DNA of 64,000 bases from Ypsolopha sequella (lineage: Eukaryota > Arthropoda > Insecta > Lepidoptera > Ypsolophidae). Of this stretch, positions 45,666-56,520 are shown piece after piece. The notes under the pieces were generated by a model, which saw nothing but the letters and a program-made list of their open reading frames with translations, was not told the origin of the DNA and searched no databases. The stretch covers positions 5,121,977-5,185,976 of the forward strand of contig OW203989.1 of the NCBI GenBank assembly GCA_934047225.1, in the 5' to 3' direction. The position numbers and the translations under genes were made by a program. Positions within the stretch are counted from its first letter, which is position 1, and each line of letters starts with the position of its first letter.

Positions 45666-46871
45666 GTCGTGACGAATATATTTTGAAAAAACATATGTCA
45701 GTTTTAGCAAAACCTGATACACAATATGTAAAATACCTATACGTACCTATGTAGATACCTATTCTAATTTGTTCCGCAATCCCCTGGCTACAGAATCAAT
45801 CTGTTCGGACACAGGCATCGCGCCATCTAAGTTGCCCACTTGACCAAAGTAAATTCGTTCTTATTGTAAGGCACTATGAACTTTAACAGGTGACTTTCGG
45901 GACGGCTTCATCTTCGTTACCGGGAACCGCAGTGAATAAATCGAATATTCGATTTGATGTTTCGATTCTACCAACTGTTAGAGAATGTGCTCAAATATTT
46001 AAAGTTACAGGATAAAACTTATTGTTTGAATTATAATATTTCCCCAAAATATCCGTGACTGTCCAACCATCAGTATTTTTAAAAACAGACTAAAAGAGCA
46101 TTATCTTTCTGTTTCATAAGTATCTACTTATTCACTTATTTGTAAGTATAGTGTGCACCGTGCCTATATTATGTAGACTGTGTACTATATATATATTTAC
46201 CTATGAAATTGCCGAAATTTTTGTACATATTCATGGGTTCATAGTTCCTGTAATTCAATAGCTATTTCAATTATTTGTTTTTTGTTTGAAAGTTGATTTC
46301 AATGTTTTACATCTACGTATTAAATTAAAACGTATTAAAACAGTTCGTCCTAAATGCCATCCACTTCCATGATAAGATTCGTAATACTTTTTTTCTCAAA
46401 AATATGTTGTAATGCTTTAATTACATATTGCATAGACATGCCAGAAAGTACTTCATCCTGTAGACCTATTTCAAGTCTCCAGGAAATCTGAATAACTGTC
46501 CAGGAAATTCGTATGAAAATCCATTACATACCATGTTTTTTTTTTTAAACTATCCGTGTCTATGTTTTAAATGACTAAAGAGTTTGGCGATCATACGGTT
46601 TTTAGCGGCCAGTATAAAAAGAAAAAACATTACAATTTCGTGTTCAGAAAACGTTTGCTATATTTTATAATTGAAAATATATTATTTTTATTGATTTTAT
46701 AGTTATATTTAAAACCATTGAACACTTAAAATTTAACCTCAATTTTATGAAGAGGGCTGGCCGTATACATTTGCCCAACGAAAAAAAAAAAAACAAAAAA
46801 AATTAAAAGCGGGAAATTATGTTGTTGCATAATATTTTCATTTAAAGTTTTTTGTGTAAATAAATTACAAA
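45666..46871. other. No gene seen
   Basis: AT-rich. No coding sequence or repeat shared within this window is recognised. Confidence 0.4.
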
Positions 46872-47460
46872 ATGAGTTCAGAAGAAGGCTCTGATATAGA
46901 TTGTACTCCTCCAGATCTAAAAGCGGAAGCGGAATTAGCAAAAAACAACTTGCTTCCGCCAAAATCTAAGGAAGGACATTTAAACAAATTATGAAAAGTT
47001 CATCAAGTGGAAAGCAGATAAACACACGAGCAGTTGGTCGGAAAATGTGTTTTTGGCTTATTTCAGTCACCTTAGTCAAACAAAGCAGCCTTCTACTTTA
47101 TGGGCGATGTATTCCATGCTCCGATGTGTTGTGCTCAGTAAGAATAAAATAAACTTGAAAAATGATAACAATTTGACGGCATGGCTAAAAAGGCAATCAG
47201 GTGGCTATATAAGCAAGAAGTCTAAAATATTTCAAGCCAACATATAGATGATAAATATCTAGTTATAAAGGTAAATAAATGATGTAATATTATTTTATGG
47301 CTCTAAAGTTATAAATAGGCCTTTAATTCATTATTAAAATTGAGTTTTTTGTTGTAGGTTGTTCTTATCATGGGAGTAAGTCTGGAGCTTGGGAATCTAA
47401 CTACAAAAGACGTCAAACAAAATTGGGTGACACATAAAACAAACTCGATCGATTGTTTGT
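46872..47460 (+). pseudogene. Crypton-like tyrosine recombinase remnant
   Basis: Starts MSSEEGSDIDCTPPDLKAEA at 46872. A frameshift around 46985-46995 leads into WKADKHTSSWSENVFLAYFS, STLWAMYSMLRCVVLSKN and TAWLKRQSGGYISKKSK (to 47229). These match the N-terminal helical, DNA-binding region of arthropod Crypton-type or related tyrosine recombinases. A second frame break precedes IDDKYLVIK, which ends exactly at a GT donor (47271). After an 87-bp intron-like gap with TTTTTTGTTGTAG (acceptor ending 47357) the homology resumes as VVLIMGVS and then decays. The catalytic R-H-R-Y residues are not seen. Family assignment is from motif recall and is not certain. Confidence 0.55.
47271..47357 (+). other. 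Probable intron in recombinase remnant
   Basis: GTAAAT donor, T-rich tract, and TAG acceptor. Joining the flanks restores an uninterrupted conserved segment (YLVIK then VVLIMG) in phase, which supports a real spliced gene before decay. Confidence 0.5.
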
Positions 47461-47561
47461 TATTCAAGATGAGTTTGTTAACGTAATAAAAAAACTTATA
47501 TAATTTGAAAATATCTCGTTTTATTTTTGAGAAAAGCACTATACATGCCTCGACCATAATT

Positions 47562-47633
47562 AGCTATCCTGGACTCGTATATAAAAGTCCTCGCCCTACG
47601 GGCTCGGCCTTTTAACTTACTCGTCCAGGATAT
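47562..47633. repeat. Short inverted repeat
   Basis: TATCCTGGAC (47564) and GTCCAGGATA (47622) enclose a GC-rich GTCCTCGCCCTACGGGCTCG. It resembles the end of a small dispersed element. Confidence 0.5.
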
Positions 47634-47859
47634 CTTTAATTACTGGTCTCAGATGTAATGTACTATTACAGCTAACACGTTTTAAAAATGTAATTAATGT
47701 TGCTGTTAGTTTAATGTTGTCTCATTCATACAAATAAGAAATGCCATAATTTGGATTTGTCATTCCTAAAAAAAATGCAAAAAAGTTAGTACCAAAAATT
47801 GAGTTTCCTTCAAATTCTCCGTATAAAACAGCAATTTCATATGTAAAGATCTAATATAG

Positions 47860-48122
47860 ACAAGGTGACTTTTTGATCATCGTCCAAATTCATACTGGAG
47901 GCTTGGTAAGTGATCAGCATCATGAATCGATAACAATTTCTGTGAAATTCGTATAATGTAATTTCGACTTCCCATAGTAATTCACTCCCAGTCCTGAGTG
48001 AATCACTATGGGAAGTCGAAATTTCATTTCATGAATTTTACAAAATCGTTTTTGGTTCATGATGCTGATCACTTACCAAGGCTCAAGTATGAATTCGGAC
48101 GATGTTCACAAATTTACCTTGT
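47860..48122. mobile_element. Fold-back MITE, family member 1
   Basis: Ends ACAAGGTGACTTTTTGATCA and its near complement ending CCTTGT. The arms extend over almost the whole 263 bp with a centre around CTCCCAGTCCTGAG. It is about 80 percent alike to 50243-50506 by eye. No clear target duplication. Confidence 0.85.
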
Positions 48123-48298
48123 ATATTATAGACGTATAAAACCATATTTGATTTGAAAGTTATACATTTTACATGTATCTAATAACTCAATAACAAAACT
48201 AAGCCCAGTTGCAAACCTCTCTAGTAACAAGTGTCTAGACTTCAGTTTCCGCGTAGACAAGTTAGACTTAGTGCTGGGTCTGCTGTTTTATAATTTAT
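48123..48298. other. No gene seen
   Basis: Short AT-rich spacer between two fold-back elements. Confidence 0.4.
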
Positions 48299-48462
48299 TG
48301 GTGTCGATTCGGTGTAGCACATCTTAACTTATTTGACAGGACTAAACTTAATTTAAGCATTCTGTCCTTGTCTTTTCGATAAAGAAAGAAAAAGACAGGG
48401 CGCTTAAAATGAGTTCAGTCTTGTCAGATAAGTTAAGTCGTGTTATGCCGAATCGACACAAT
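48299..48462. mobile_element. Fold-back MITE
   Basis: Left arm GTGTCGATTCGGTGTAGCAC with ATCTTAACTTATTTGACAGG. Inverted right arm CCTGTC... to GCCGAATCGACACAA. Arms are about 70 bp with about 15 percent mismatch, and the loop is a short purine-rich GATAAAGAAAGAAAAAGA. Confidence 0.75.
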
Positions 48463-50242
48463 TATGCGCTCAACATTTTAAGTAATAGTCAATAGTCTGT
48501 CTTATAATTGTTTTATTATATATAACTACACAGAGTTTTATGAATATTGTAGTTTAAATTAAATAAAAAAGAAAACTTTCGATATATATTTCGGTTTATC
48601 AGTGATTGCAGAGTTCAGTACTTATATTAAATTATAGCAGCAATAGGTAAGCATCTCACAACCATAGCTGGGTGGTGATCGTGGTCGGTCCGCACACACA
48701 ACACGCTTTAGCCTGCCCGTGTGTGAGAGCCGTCCGTGATCCACATACATACAAAGAGAGACAAAAATTTAGTGCTTACCTATATGACTTAACGCTAATC
48801 ATAATTTACAATAAAAATTACTGGAATGACTTCTGGTGATGATATTTCGTTAAGAGTGCGCATTATATTCTTGGCAGAAGTACTTTTTTAAATTTGCGGG
48901 GAGTAAGTAACCTCTTAAGCCGGAATGTACGGAAGTGACAAAGTTTATATCCAGTGTAGTCAAATACGAACTTAATGTTTATCAATTTTTCGAGTATACG
49001 TTTTTAAGCTCTTTTTCATGTAGGACTAGTATTTTGCCTGCGGCCTCGCAGTCCGTTCGCTTTAACTACATTTGACTACATTAATGCAACGGGTTTCGTC
49101 ATGTAGCGACTCTCCAAACTCCATTTGTCATTTTAACGTTGGATTCGGTAGGTTTATCTGTCATTTTGACGTGCTTATACGAACCTTGCTCAGAGCTGAT
49201 GTTAAAAAATTCGACACGAGTATAGTGACACTTTAACCATCAGTGCTGAATGCCCTGAATGGATTAGTATACTAACCTAGGTAGGAAGACCAACCAACCC
49301 AGTTATGAATGGCTATCTGACCTCAATGTGCCAGTCCACTACTTTTCAGGCAAAGCTTTCCCTTTTTTAAATTTTTGTCATATTTCCCCGGTACACTTTC
49401 AATATTTTTCAATCTTGATCGCTTCTCCACCTTCTATCCATTTCCTTTTTTTCCAAATCTTCTCTCTCACCACATCTTAGCATAAAGTGCAAAATTAATT
49501 TGCTAACGATTGAACTCTAACAACCATCTCACCTTCCTTAACCCCGTTAATGTTGATTTTCTTTTCACTTCATGTGGTTTCATTAATGGTGGATAGGCCA
49601 TTTGCATCTGGCACATAGTATGGGATCCCGATTTTAATCTCTAAAGCTTTCAATTAAAGACCCATTTCCAATAACCTTTAAACCGTACGAAATGGAGAAT
49701 CTAATCACGTGAGAGTACAATTTGAAACGGTACAGATTTCATTACCGGAACCTTTATTGATTGATTTTGGGCTCGTATGTGTAATGTACCGATGCCAATT
49801 TATCAGCAGCCATTTTGTACTATTTTGTGATCTGGGATCTTGTTAGTAGGATTCGTTGAAAGCTCTCTGATGTGTTGAGGAAATTTTCATTTTATTTCGT
49901 TTCATGAAATTATCTACATTTATGAGTGTGTTTGTACTTTGTTTATCATGGTTTTAATATAGTCTCGTACTGCATGTAAATAGGCAGGCGAAATATTTAG
50001 TTACAAAATTATATATCAGTTCATAAATGTATTTTTTACGATTTATTTGTTGTTTAAAATCTAAAAATTGTAATGCCTTTTTGCACACCTGCCTTTGTAA
50101 CTTTCTTGTACTTTCTGTCGGGTTGACTGGGAGAAAATGCTTCTAGCATTAAGTCCACCTGTTGTACATAAAACTGTGTTTTGTGCAATAAAGAATTAAG
50201 AAGAAGAAGAAATATCTTAATAAAATAAATTAAACAACTTAT
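48463..50242. other. 1.8 kb, no gene seen
   Basis: No recognised coding sequence. 48660-48740 has GGTCGGTCCGCACACACAAC and 49040-49200 is moderately GC-rich. These are possibly old elements without a second copy here. Confidence 0.4.
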
Positions 50243-50506
50243 ACAAGGTGACTTTTTGATCATCGTCCAAATTCATACTGGTGGCTTGGTAAGTGATCAG
50301 TATCATGGATCAATAACAATTTTTGTAAAATTCGTAAAATGAAATTTCGACTCCCCATAGTGATTTACTCCGAACTGGAAGTGAATTTCTATGGGAAGCC
50401 GGAATTTCATTTTACAAATTTTACAAAAATTGTTATTGATCCAAGATACTGATCACTTATCAAGCGTCCAGTATGAATTTGGACGATGATCAAAAAGCCA
50501 CCTTGT
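50243..50506. mobile_element. Fold-back MITE, family member 2
   Basis: 264 bp. Ends ACAAGGTGACTTTTTGATCA and TGATCAAAAAGCCACCTTGT. The arms hold GTAAGTGATCAGTATCATGG and its complement. Flanked by AT-rich TTAT/ATAA, so the target duplication is ambiguous. Confidence 0.85.
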
Positions 50507-50589
50507 ATAAATAACTCCTGAACACATATTATATAAACATACTATCAGGATATGACTCCCAGATGGATGTTCCCAGGTGTGAACGGTAA

Positions 50590-50732
50590 AATGAAAATCA
50601 TAGTGCACACTTGGTACACCCAGTCTTCACCGATGATAATTACCTCCCAAACGTGATAGGTGGTGAGATCTATCACCGTCCTCGGGCACAAATAGACCCA
50701 CAGCTTAACGTGCCTTCCAAAGCACGCAGACC
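50590..50732 (-). mobile_element. SINE-like fragment next to retroposon B
   Basis: The reverse complement has TATTTGTGCCCGAGGACGGT, ATCACGTTTGGGAGG and ATCATCGGTGAAGACTGGG, related to the SINE body at 45500-45580 and to 28040-28125. Retroposon B inserted at its end. Confidence 0.55.
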
Positions 50733-51076
50733 ATCCATCAGCCTAGGTCGTCCACTCTTTACAGAACTTTGCCACTCCCGACGGTCATCTTGGAAGAATT
50801 GCCCATACTCACACACGCTGGGCAGGCGGGTTGGTGAGTGTGGTGCCGGAACCCTCGCAACAGTGACGCCACTGCCCGTCACCAGTCTATTCCATATAAG
50901 GCCCGGCTATTAGGGATGGATATACTGCCATCTATCGGGCCCAGGCATGGTGGGACTCCATGGGTTTTTTGCCTGTGAGCTGTCCTCTTACTCTCCCCCG
51001 AATTGCTTCGAGGGGATCTCCAAGTAAGATGGTGCTACCTCCACAGTCGAGCCCGACATCAGCTCTACCACCTGAT
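50733..51076 (-). mobile_element. ~350-bp retroposon, copy B, with 12-bp duplication
   Basis: Homologous to copies A and C throughout. Flanked by a perfect 12-bp target duplication AGCACGCAGACC (50721-50732 and 51077-51088), the mark of target-primed reverse transcription. No long protein frame. Confidence 0.88.
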
Positions 51077-51088
51077 AGCACGCAGACC

Positions 51089-51688
51089 CAACAGAAAATA
51101 TCGACAGAAACTACGAGTATATAGAAATAACGTCCATATCAGCGCGTATTGTAGTACGACGACGTCACTGTGTCTCCGGATAGCGCAAAAAAGCAGAAAA
51201 TATATATACTTTTCACATAGACGCGATGGACGGGAAAAAAATCCTATTTACTCTTAATTAACGTTAATTTTTTTAATTTGAGTGTGTTAGGATCGTAGTA
51301 AATGGAATTTATTTGTCTGCCGACCGCACTCCAGCTGCTTTTACAACAGGAGGCGTGAATGTTTGTAGATGTCACCGAAAGATTATAAAATTCGATAGTT
51401 TATAATTTGGTAGGTATGGTTATTTTTAAACTAACCTAAGCTAGTGAAATTATAAACTCTCGGATTTTGCAATCTCTCTCTATTACTAGTAGGTTTGTAT
51501 TTTGAAAGGCAATATTGAAACAACTAAACCAACATTGCAACGACTTAACCAATATTGAAACGACTGAACCAATTTTGCTAGTAAACAAATTAAATTAAAG
51601 TCACTAAAAGATTCATTAAAATTCTCAAAATTAAAACATGTCACGGCCCGAATAAAGCACAACTTTTTATTAACTTCGCCTTCGAAGT
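51089..51688. other. No gene; 20-bp triplicate at 51511-51570
   Basis: Three 20-bp units of the form ATTGAAACGACTGAACCAAT run from 51511 to 51570. Otherwise AT-rich and featureless. Confidence 0.5.
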
Positions 51689-51757
51689 TTGTGTTTGTGT
51701 TTGTGTTTGTGTTTGTGTTTGTGTTTGTGTTTGTGTTTGTGTTTGTGTTTGTGTTTA
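51689..51757. repeat. Hexanucleotide microsatellite (GTGTTT)n
   Basis: Perfect GTGTTT repeats, about 11 to 12 units. The Asn-Thr and Phe-Val repeat frames that result are a by-product. Confidence 0.95.
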
Positions 51758-51792
51758 ACCACAAATGTGTACTGTATGGCAAAACATACATA

Positions 51793-52667
51793 CAGTGTGT
51801 CCCTCGTACAAGTGCACATCTGAAAGTGGGTGAAACTAGATCTAAATATATCGACAAAAACAAAGAAAAAACATTTTTTTTAATTTTTTTTTATTCTTGA
51901 AAAAATACCTCACCAGCGGGCCTATTGTGTATCTCTAGTTGCCTTCTGGACTGGGTGTCTATCATCAAAAACATAGATATACTATCGAATTCCGATGTCC
52001 TAAGGATATTTTCGCACTTGAAGTGACGACACAGATTGTTAATAGTTCAATACCCACTAAAGGCAATTTTGAAATTTCAGTTTTTAGCTATGTTTTTGAT
52101 GATAGGCACCTCGTGCAGTTGGCAACTAAAGATACACAATAGGGGGGCTGGGTATCTTTGTATGGGACGCGAGCGCGGTGCCTTTGGTTAACCACTCGTA
52201 GAAAATATTGTATTTATGATAGAACATTGTATTTTTTTTTGTTAGAAAGATAATGGAATAGGCAATGATAAATAGGAATAAAAGTATAGTAAAATGGGGA
52301 CATTATTTTGAAAAAATTTACTATTACTGAAAAAAAAGACGGAAAAATTAAAGAAATAATCTTTTAGGATATTATTTTTATGGTAATGCTAGTTGATTAT
52401 ATTTTGTTTTTGAACGCAATTTTATGTTTTGTATGCAACGTCTATTCTTAAGGATTACCTATAACAGTTTGATTTCGTTGCATTACTCGCGATAGATCAA
52501 AAGTTATGACATATTTTATACATAGTCTCCATGGTAGGCAAAAAAAATTTTAAAACGTAAATTTATAAAACAAAGATTTTCTAAAAAATCAAAAAAACTA
52601 TTTTGTCCATAAAATAAGGTCTAGTTTCACCCCTTTTCGGATGTGCACTTGTACGAAGGACACACTG
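51793..52667. mobile_element. Tc1/mariner-type element, non-autonomous
   Basis: Ends CAGTGTGTCCCTCGTACAAG and its complement (CTTGTACGAAGGACACACTG), each flanked by TA (51791-51792 and 52668-52669). The terminal repeats extend about 50 bp (GTGCACATC...GAAACTAGA). It carries a nested fold-back element and no transposase frame. Confidence 0.75.
51921..52144. mobile_element. Fold-back MITE nested in the mariner-type element
   Basis: Ends CCTATTGTGTATCTCTAGTT and AACTAAAGATACACAATAGG. A further inner pair TATCATCAAAAACATAG and CTATGTTTTTGATGATA is present. Target duplication is not resolved because the flanks are G-rich. Confidence 0.75.
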
Positions 52668-52669
52668 TA

Positions 52670-53544
52670 TAATGAAAATAGGAACTCCACTCTTCGGTAA
52701 GGGTCGTATTTCTGAGCGCTCGAAAGACAATATAATATCTACGAGTACGTCGCAGGCAAATATTATAATTCGTCAGTTTACAAACGGTGTCATCAGTTTC
52801 TAAACGGTCTCTGTTTTGCAATTTGCGTCGTCATCCTATCTTAGAATTTGAAGAATTAGAAGGCATTTTAAATTTTTTATATTTATATTAATTTATAGGT
52901 AGTCTAGTTTTTTAATGTTATTTAAGTTTTATATTGTTAAATAAATAACAATTTCATTCCTTTTAAAATTTGCCTTGGTATATCGTAATTCACTCCGCTC
53001 AGCTCTTAAGGCGAATGGATACCCCAACTGCAATTTGGACCTGTCTTTGAAGGCCTACTCTGGTGGTCCTACTACACGGGTGGTCCAAAAACTTTCATAA
53101 AAATATATGATAAGCATTATAGAGTCAAAAATAAATTTTAAGTTTCATAAACTGTTTTTCTATTGTAAGTTTTGACAAAAAAAATCGAAAGTCATCGAAA
53201 GTATCACATGATTAACACAAGAATTCTCTTAATCCTTCCAAACGCCTAAAGCGATTTTAATTATTATTTCACTAAATTATAGGAAATTTTTAGATCTAAA
53301 AAATTTAAGTTCATAATTTTTTTTCCGTTCATGGTGTCCATGTGAAAAGTATTATTTTCTCCTATTTTGCGCTAGCCGGAGACGCAGTGGTTGTCGTAAC
53401 AGCCACTTTTCAAGGCCCGGTGAAAGGAACATTATTTCTATGTCGTTTCGGTTGATATTTGTACCGTTACACATCGAGTTGCTTATTTAGCGTGGTCATA
53501 CGCCTTAATATGATGTACTTAAATGTAAACCTAACACCACAAAA
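52670..53544. other. No gene seen
   Basis: AT-rich. 52990-53080 is somewhat GC-richer but has no recognised content. Confidence 0.4.
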
Positions 53545-53739
53545 TAACCACTTACAGAAGGTTCACTCCGCATAACTAGGGAAAACAGGCGCACGCACAT
53601 AGACGCGTACGTATGATGATCTCGGCGGAATTACGTATTGGCATTCGACCGACTTCGACCGAGATCATCGTACGTACGCGTCTATGTGCGTGCGCCTGTT
53701 TTCCCTAGTTATGCGGAGTGAACCTTCTATAAGTGGTTT
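53545..53739. mobile_element. Long near-perfect palindrome (~80-bp arms)
   Basis: Left arm AACCACTTACAGAAGGTTCA, CTCCGCATAACTAGGGAAAA and CAGGCGCACGCACATAGACG returns inverted on the right with only about three or four differences, around a spacer of about 30 bp (TTGGCATTCGACCGACTTCG). The similarity between arms suggests a young fold-back element or a recent inverted duplication. Confidence 0.85.
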
Positions 53740-54216
53740 GCATGTTGCGTCTGTTTTCGCTCGTTGTATGGAGTTGGCCTTCTGGTAGTATCTATTTTAT
53801 GCTAACACATTTCTCTTCGCTCCACTCGTCGACGCAGCTATTTTTGACTTTTTGGTGAAAGACTTTCTATTTCGGATTTATAGAAAATGTTGAACCATTT
53901 TAAAATTTGCTTTCGATACATAACAAAACACCGAGCGTTTTACGATTGCAAAACATGGAGCGTTTAGAAACTGACAAGCTGTTTGTAAACTTATGAATTA
54001 TACAATTTGCCTGCCACATAGAGTATCTTGTCTACTGATTAAATGTTAATTAATTGATTAACTATAAAGAGTGTGTAATAAATAACAGCTCTATACAATG
54101 CCACGCCCGATAGTGCTGCGGCTAATCAAGTGTATTTCTATCCAGTGCTTATTTGGTGAATCACGATGACGTTTACATTTTCTTATTTTGCTAAAATCTC
54201 AAGACTTGTAATTGAA
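53740..54216. other. No gene seen
   Basis: Nothing recognised apart from text near 53745-53790 that loosely resembles the palindrome arm. Confidence 0.35.
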
Positions 54217-54443
54217 TGAGCGTTTTCCTGGTTGTTTTTTTTTCTTAGTTCTTAGCTTTCCTCCAGATGGCGCTGTCCATGTCACCATAGATAAAATGTG
54301 TTTCGTAGCAATCAACGTCAAAGTGGTTTTTCGTTTGTTTGGAATGTGTGCAAATTTTGTTTTTGATTCTGTTGCTAAAGAATACTACAGTGCCATCTAG
54401 GAATCTTATTTAACACTAAATTTGACATAAGGAAAAACGCTCA
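54217..54443. mobile_element. Possible MITE
   Basis: TGAGCGTTTTCCTGG and its near complement GGAAAAACGCTCA at the ends, with inner pair AGATGGCGCTGTCC and AGTGCCATCTAGG. Arms are diverged and the target duplication is unclear. Confidence 0.5.
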
Positions 54444-55020
54444 GTGTTTGCTTAGAATCGGACTAACGTTGTATTCCACTATTTGTATTTGACGTGTCTA
54501 AATGTCACATCCTGTATAAATTATGATAGCTACTATGCTCTTTGGTCAAAACCAAATTGAAATAGTACCTAAATACAGAGGCGGGAATGTTTTTCATTAA
54601 TGGCTGGGGGTCGGAGGTTTGTTGCGGGGAAGACCTTACGATCTATTCACAGTCACATGTCATGTCGCAAAGGTTAACCCTTCATTCGAAATTTGAGAAA
54701 TAGTTCCAATAACAAATATTTAAAAAAACACATTTTCTAGTCATTCTGATTCATACATTTCAATATAGCTAAGGGGTTAATTTTCAAACTGTATGTAGAT
54801 AGTCGACCTCGTGCAGAGAATGCACAGATCGCCGTCATGTTACGGAAATACTAAGTTTTTCCTGCTCATGAATTTTGCTTTCTATGCAAGTCAGAGTACT
54901 ATATTCTATGAACCTGACATACGCGTCATAAAAAAATTCTTTGTTTCTATTTAGTTCAACTAAACAGATCTACTGTACGACTAACGGTATTTTATCCCCA
55001 CTTGTCCTAGGATGCAATAT
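54444..55020. other. No gene seen
   Basis: Left flank of the 60-bp minisatellite. No coding sequence or repeat recognised. Confidence 0.4.
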
Positions 55021-56520
55021 GTATGAATAGTAGAATTAGTAGGCCTTTTTATTCCCACTACTTTTACTGTCACCAACACTGTTCTACCGGTAGAACTAAT
55101 GGAACTTTTTATTGCCACTACTTCTACTGTCACCAACACTGTTCTACCGGTAGAACTAATGGAACTTTTTATTCCCACTACTTCTACTGTCACCAACACT
55201 GTTCTACCGGTAGAACTAATGGAACTTTTTATTCCCACTACTTCTACTGTCACCAACACTGTTCTACCGGTAGAACTAATGGAACTTTTTATTCCCACTA
55301 CTTCTACTGTCACCAACACTGTTCTACCGGTAGAACTAATGGAACTTTTTATTCCCACTACTTCTACTGTCATCAACATTGTTCTACCGGTAGAACTAAT
55401 GGAACTTTTTATTCCCGCTACTTCTACTGTCATCAACATTGTTCTACCGGTAGAACTAATGGAACTTTTTATTCCCGCTACTTCTACTGTCACCAACACT
55501 GTGCTACCGGTAGAACTAATGGAACTTTTTATTCCCGCTACTTCTACTGTCATCAACATTGTTCTACCGGTAGAACTAATGGAACTTTTTATTCCCGCTA
55601 CTTCTACTGTCACCAACACTGTTCTACCGGTAGAACTAATGGAACTTTTTATTCCCGCTACTTCTACTGTCATCAACATTGTTCTACCGGTAGAACTAAT
55701 GGAACTTTTTATTCCCACTACTTATACTATCATCAACATTGTTCTACCGGTAGAACTAATGGAACTTTTTATTCCCACTACTTCTACTGTCATCAACACT
55801 GTTCTACCGGTAGAACTAATGGAACTTTTTATTCCCGCTACTTCTACTGACATCAACATTGTTCTACCGGTAGAACTAATGGAACTTTTTATTCCCGCTA
55901 CTTCTACTGTCATCAACATTGTTCTACCGGTAGAACTAATGGAACTTTTTATTCCCGCTACTTCTACTGACATCAACATTGTTCTTCCGGTAGAACTAAT
56001 GGAACTTTTTATTCCCGCTACTTCTACTGACATCAACATTGTTCTACCGGTAGAACTAATGGAACTTTTTATTCCCGCTACTTCTACTGTCATCAACATT
56101 GTTCTACCGGTAGAACTAATGGAACTTTTTATTCCCACTACTTCTACTGTCATCAACACTGTTCTACCGGTAGAACTAATGGAACTTTTTATTCCCGCTA
56201 CTTCTACTGACATCAACATTGTTCTACCGGTAGAACTAATGGAACTTTTTATTCCCGCTACTTCTACTGTCATCAACATTGTTCTACCGGTAGAACTAAT
56301 GGAACTTTTTATTCCCGCTACTTCTACTGACATCAACATTGTTCTACCGGTAGAACTAATGGAACTTTTTATTCCCGCTACTTCTACTGACATCAACATT
56401 GTTCTACCGGTAGAACTAATGGAACTTTTTATTCCCGCTACTTCTACTGTCATCAACATTGTTCTACCGGTAGAACTATTGAGAGTTTTGTTCCCACTAG
56501 TACTACTATTTTCAGTAAAC
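55021..56520. repeat. 60-bp minisatellite, 25 units, palindrome in each
   Basis: Exactly 60-bp units aligned from 55021 to 56520. The first (55021) and last (56461) are degenerate. Each unit opens with the perfect 16-bp palindrome GTTCTACCGGTAGAAC and goes on TAATGGAACTTTTTATTCCC. Only a few positions vary (A/G after TTCCC, T/A after CTACTG, and the C/T pairs in CACCAACACT/CATCAACATT). Because 60 is a multiple of 3, several frames on both strands stay open for hundreds of codons, but every common variant is an amino-acid change or stop in all of them, so I see no protein-coding constraint. Confidence 0.97.
55741..56460. repeat. Higher-order 360-bp duplication inside minisatellite
   Basis: Units 55741-56100 and 56101-56460 have the same order of six variant types and differ at one base that I can find (GTTCTTCCGG at 55981 against GTTCTACCGG at 56341). 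This is a recent 360-bp tandem duplication. Confidence 0.9.

Noticed and set aside
51486..51863. 125-codon frame with Asn-Thr repeats
   Set aside because: Produced by the GTGTTT microsatellite and extends into a mariner-type end. Not a gene.
55021..56520. CRISPR-like regular array
   Set aside because: Units are contiguous 60-bp repeats without unique spacers, in a eukaryotic transposon-rich setting.
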